A stretch of DNA of 64,000 bases from Tridacna crocea (Eukaryota; Mollusca; Bivalvia; Cardiida; Cardiidae), in the NCBI GenBank assembly GCA_943736015.1, contig OX031065.1, positions 32,626,427 through 32,690,426 of the forward strand. The letters are read 5' to 3'. Below are positions 61,454 through 64,000 of this stretch, piece by piece (positions within the stretch are counted from its first letter, which is position 1; each line of letters begins with the position of its first letter). A program made the translations under genes and the position numbers. Under the pieces are notes generated by a model. It did no database searches, was not told where the DNA came from, and saw only the letters and a list, made by a program, of their open reading frames with translations.

Positions 61454-61651
61454 GTAAATGGTGTAGGAGAATGCTGAGCATGTATAATGTAGAGTTACTA
61501 GAGGCAAATTATACTCTGTAAATTAACCCTCTAAATAGAAATAATTACCAGTGTTTAGCTGGTATTTATTTCTGCATTCTTGTTAGGTCATAAATAAGTT
61601 GGCTTCTTTAAAAAAAGAAGCCAGGAGAGGTCAGCATCAATGTTTTTGAAA

Positions 61652-63120
61652 TACAGTCAAATCTGAGTTAGCGGTCATACCTGAACAGTGGCCGATCTAT
61701 CGACAACGGCCACTCGAATCCCCCCCCCGTGCAATTTTCTTCTTTAATTGCACTGTGTATAGCGTGATAATGTGAAATGCAGCCAGCGGTCACATTATTT
61801 GGCCGGGATCAACAGTATATCACACCTAAACAAAGGTCAGCCGACACATCACACGACCTATAATTGTCGGATAGGCTTATTGAAAATCGATAATTAACAC
61901 TTTACTGTAGTTATTGATTTTTCGTTGCCTTAATGTCTTTTCTTTTTCTGTTATCCCGGCGACGACGGCATAAATACTGTTGAAAAATTACTTACACGCA
62001 TCAAGTCAAGTAAACCATGTTTATTTTTTACTATTACATTTCGGCTACGAGGATTTTTTGCAAACAGCCGAACTAATTTTCTGCTGACTATACAAAACAT
62101 GCGACACAACTGCCCAGGTGTTCATGAAACAGCCATTACTTAACTCGGGGTAAAACTGTCGTAAATGTGTACAACAAACGTCTGTATTACAACCCTCTTG
62201 CTTAGAATGACTTACACGTTATGTCATAGATCTACCCCAAATCAAAATTTTACTGCAAACACGTGTGTACCTGTGACAGGCATAATATCACGTTGATGGA
62301 CGGCTTGTTTTATATTTGGGTCGTTCTAATATTAAATTTGGTGATGACAAGACGGCGGATTTCAGCGTGTTGTTGGACGGTGTCAGACTAAACAGAACTT
62401 GCAGTCTGATCTTTGATCTATCTCATCCAGTTGAACAATGACTTAATCTCGTATTAAAAAGCAACTTTTCGAAGTCGCACAAGATTGAATAGATGCCGAA
62501 ACTTAGATCTACTACCATTTTGACCCTTCACGCGTGTTCTAAAAATAGATGCAAATTTGTCCGAGTCAACACTTTTTATTTCGGACACACTGTAGGACGT
62601 CAATGTAAAACGCGTCATTTCAGTTATAATAAACGACTCGAGCTCTAAACAATAGATCTGTTTCCTTCTGTCACAATATATCGGCACATATGCGGAAAGC
62701 AGTCTTGTTTTCCTAAGTGACCAAGACATGTGAGAAAGGGTAGCTTCGGAAGTCTGAGCAGTTTCAAAGCAGCCGACAATTCTGAAAACATCGTCGTATA
62801 TTTTACGGCTTAAAATTTGACTGTAAACTGTGACTATAGGATTAAATAATAAGGATGTAAATCGTAAATAATTACACATCTTTTAATTGATAGGCTCGAG
62901 ACTGGCGATCAGATTATCAGATAAATGTCATAAACTTTACACCCTTTACACTCGATATGATACCTGCATACTTGTCATCGATCGATTCCCGTCTTATGTT
63001 ATTTCATACCAACGGAATTATATGAATCCACAGCAAGTACTGTGAACAGCAGCCAGTTTGTGTACAGCAGCCAATTTGGGCACATCCATTTACTGGCTGC
63101 TGTACACAGATTTGACTGTA
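61652..63120. mobile_element. TA-flanked TIR element, about 1.47 kb
   Basis: CAGTCAAATCTG starts at 61654 and its exact complement CAGATTTGACTG ends at 63118, each flanked by TA, the target of Tc1/mariner-type elements. The left end carries GGCCAC-rich sequence (CGACAACGGCCACTCG) with a poly-C tract. The right end holds three alternating copies of a CTGGCTGCTGTACAC-type motif that can fold (63037-63107). No transposase motif is seen. A short ATCAGACTG-family repeat lies near 62380. Confidence 0.75.
62454..62879 (-). other. 141-codon open frame inside the TA-flanked element
   Basis: This is the longest frame in the window, starting at ATG 62879 with MCNYLRFTSLLFNPIVTVYS and ending FRHLFNLVRLRKVAF. 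It is Ser/Arg-rich and fairly protein-like, but it has no DDE/D motif, zinc finger or other domain I recognise. It may be residual transposon coding, an unrelated captured sequence or chance. Confidence 0.25.
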
Positions 63121-63825
63121 GTTTATTGGCTTCCAAGTTCAATATACTTTGGTACATATAAACAAACGAATGAAAAAGCCGCCATGTAGAAACCTCATTA
63201 TGCTTTACATGACGGTCATTTGACCTTCTGGTCGCGTCTTCAAGTTGCATGTTCTTATCCTATGGTCTTCTTTCTCTTTTTAACAAAATATTTTTCTTCT
63301 ATTTGGAATATTTGCTCAATAAAAAAAACTACAATTATTAGAGAGGTTATTTGCAGTCACGGCAAATTACTAAATTAAATATTTTCTGAAATTTGTCATT
63401 TATAAAAATAAACAACGTCTATTTTCTGTTTCGTTTTTTTTTTATTTCACTTTATTTACAAAACCATGACGAAACAGACTGTGGATCAGAACAATTACTT
63501 TAGAAGAAATAGAATTTGACAGCTAATTCTCTGGCAGTCTGCCTTTTAAACTCACCACTGTTGCAGAGGTATGATGACCTCTCCAATGAACAGAAACATA
63601 TCTCAATAGAATTAGCTTGACTTTTTTTTTGGGGGGGGGAGGGGGGGGAAACAGATCTTTTCTAAAGGATAGCTAACTGTTTTTTGTTTCTCAGAAATTT
63701 GTATCATGAAACCTTTTTTTCTGTCTTTCAAATAATAAGCAGTAACGTTATGATTATTGGCTAATGTGTATGATGTAATTACATTGTCTACCACTCATCC
63801 AAATGTCACTTTTCATTTCAAAATT
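63121..63825. other. Unassigned sequence with poly-T and poly-G tracts
   Basis: A TTTTTTTTTGGGGGGGGGAGG stretch sits at about 63620-63650. No gene or complete element recognised. Confidence 0.4.
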
Positions 63826-63974
63826 CACCTTATAACAAAATTTTAGATTTGTCCTAATTGCAAGCAATTATATACTAAAAATTAAATGTAGCTTAATTAA
63901 TTCATGGAATTTGCCTTTGAAAGACTAGAAAACTCATTGGGAAAAGAAGAAAATGCTAGTTTCATGCATTTTTG
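63826..63974 (+). mobile_element. Degraded TTAA MITE cut at the right
   Basis: ACCTTATAACAAAATTTTAG, GACTAGAAAACTCATTGGGA and AAAAGAAGAAAATGCTAGTTTCATGCATTTT are the left half and core. The sequence then switches to the GTGGCGGTTGTCGCC repeat. Confidence 0.6.
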
Positions 63975-64000
63975 TGGCGGTTGTCGCCACAGAGTCAACG
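63975..64000 (-). repeat. Start of a GCGGTTGTCGCCAC repeat, continues beyond the window
   Basis: TGGCGGTTGTCGCCACAGAG and TCAACG are the complement of 22675-22702. In the earlier place this sequence borders the minisatellite region, so another such element probably starts here. Confidence 0.5.

Overview
This window looks like metazoan, probably bivalve-mollusc, chromosomal DNA that is almost entirely non-coding and packed with small non-autonomous transposable elements. The bivalve reading rests on recalled repeat styles, not on a search: elements opening with TTTTTAGCTCACCTGAGC or TTTTTAGCTCTACTGGC hairpins, tRNA-type SINEs ending in (A/G)TTAA(A/G)CACCATAAA, and short TGTAGATCAAGATCAGACTG hairpins. 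No long ORF resembles a recognisable protein; most open frames run through palindromes or minisatellites. Splice-like coding pieces are few: a possible terminal exon (6949-7157), a possible first coding exon (9574-9669), a possible alternative first coding exon (57201-57276) and several weaker protein-like stretches. The last two candidate first exons both end in phase 1, so the window may be the 5' intron region of one large + strand gene continuing past base 64000, with another gene ending near 7157. That is inference.

The dominant component is a TTAA-flanked MITE family of about 225-235 bp, with more than 50 full or partial copies scattered from base 477 to the right edge. Each copy has unequal outer arms, short terminal inverted repeats (C[T/C]C[A/T]TTACC...GGTAA[T/A]G[G/A]G) and a central, near-perfect odd palindrome of about 67 bp with core GCTGGT-N-ACCAGC. 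Related subfamilies have other core sequences (GCTCGT-N-ACGAGC), but the arms stay self-complementary, so substitutions are mirrored between arms. Many copies abut and share one TTAA (best array 39651-41247), and others are nested inside each other (45679-46115, 56371-56807). A second TTAA family of about 545 bp occurs at 1331-1877, 33252-33995 (minus, with a MITE inserted) and 58147-58688.

Other elements have visible target-site duplications. They include a 1220-bp PIF/Harbinger-like element at 30160-31379 (TAA duplication, inserted inside a MITE), a roughly 400-bp element with 9-bp duplications at 4818-5220 and 32226-32600 plus an inverted relative at 48770-49310, a 1539-bp element with a 6-bp duplication at 27290-28828, a TA-flanked element at 61654-63118, and a GC-rich TIR-bounded island at 7329-8420. 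Rolling-circle (Helentron-like) candidates carry 5' hairpins, central minisatellites with roughly 140-165-bp units and a 3' hairpin (12591, 14272, 25649, 35937, 37855, 41476, 47230 and, inverted, 50723-52269). SINE pieces, a diverged 150-bp tandem array (14930-17200), a 15-bp minisatellite and isolated long hairpins fill much of the rest. Element boundaries are base-level readings where a duplication or TTAA is visible, and approximate elsewhere.
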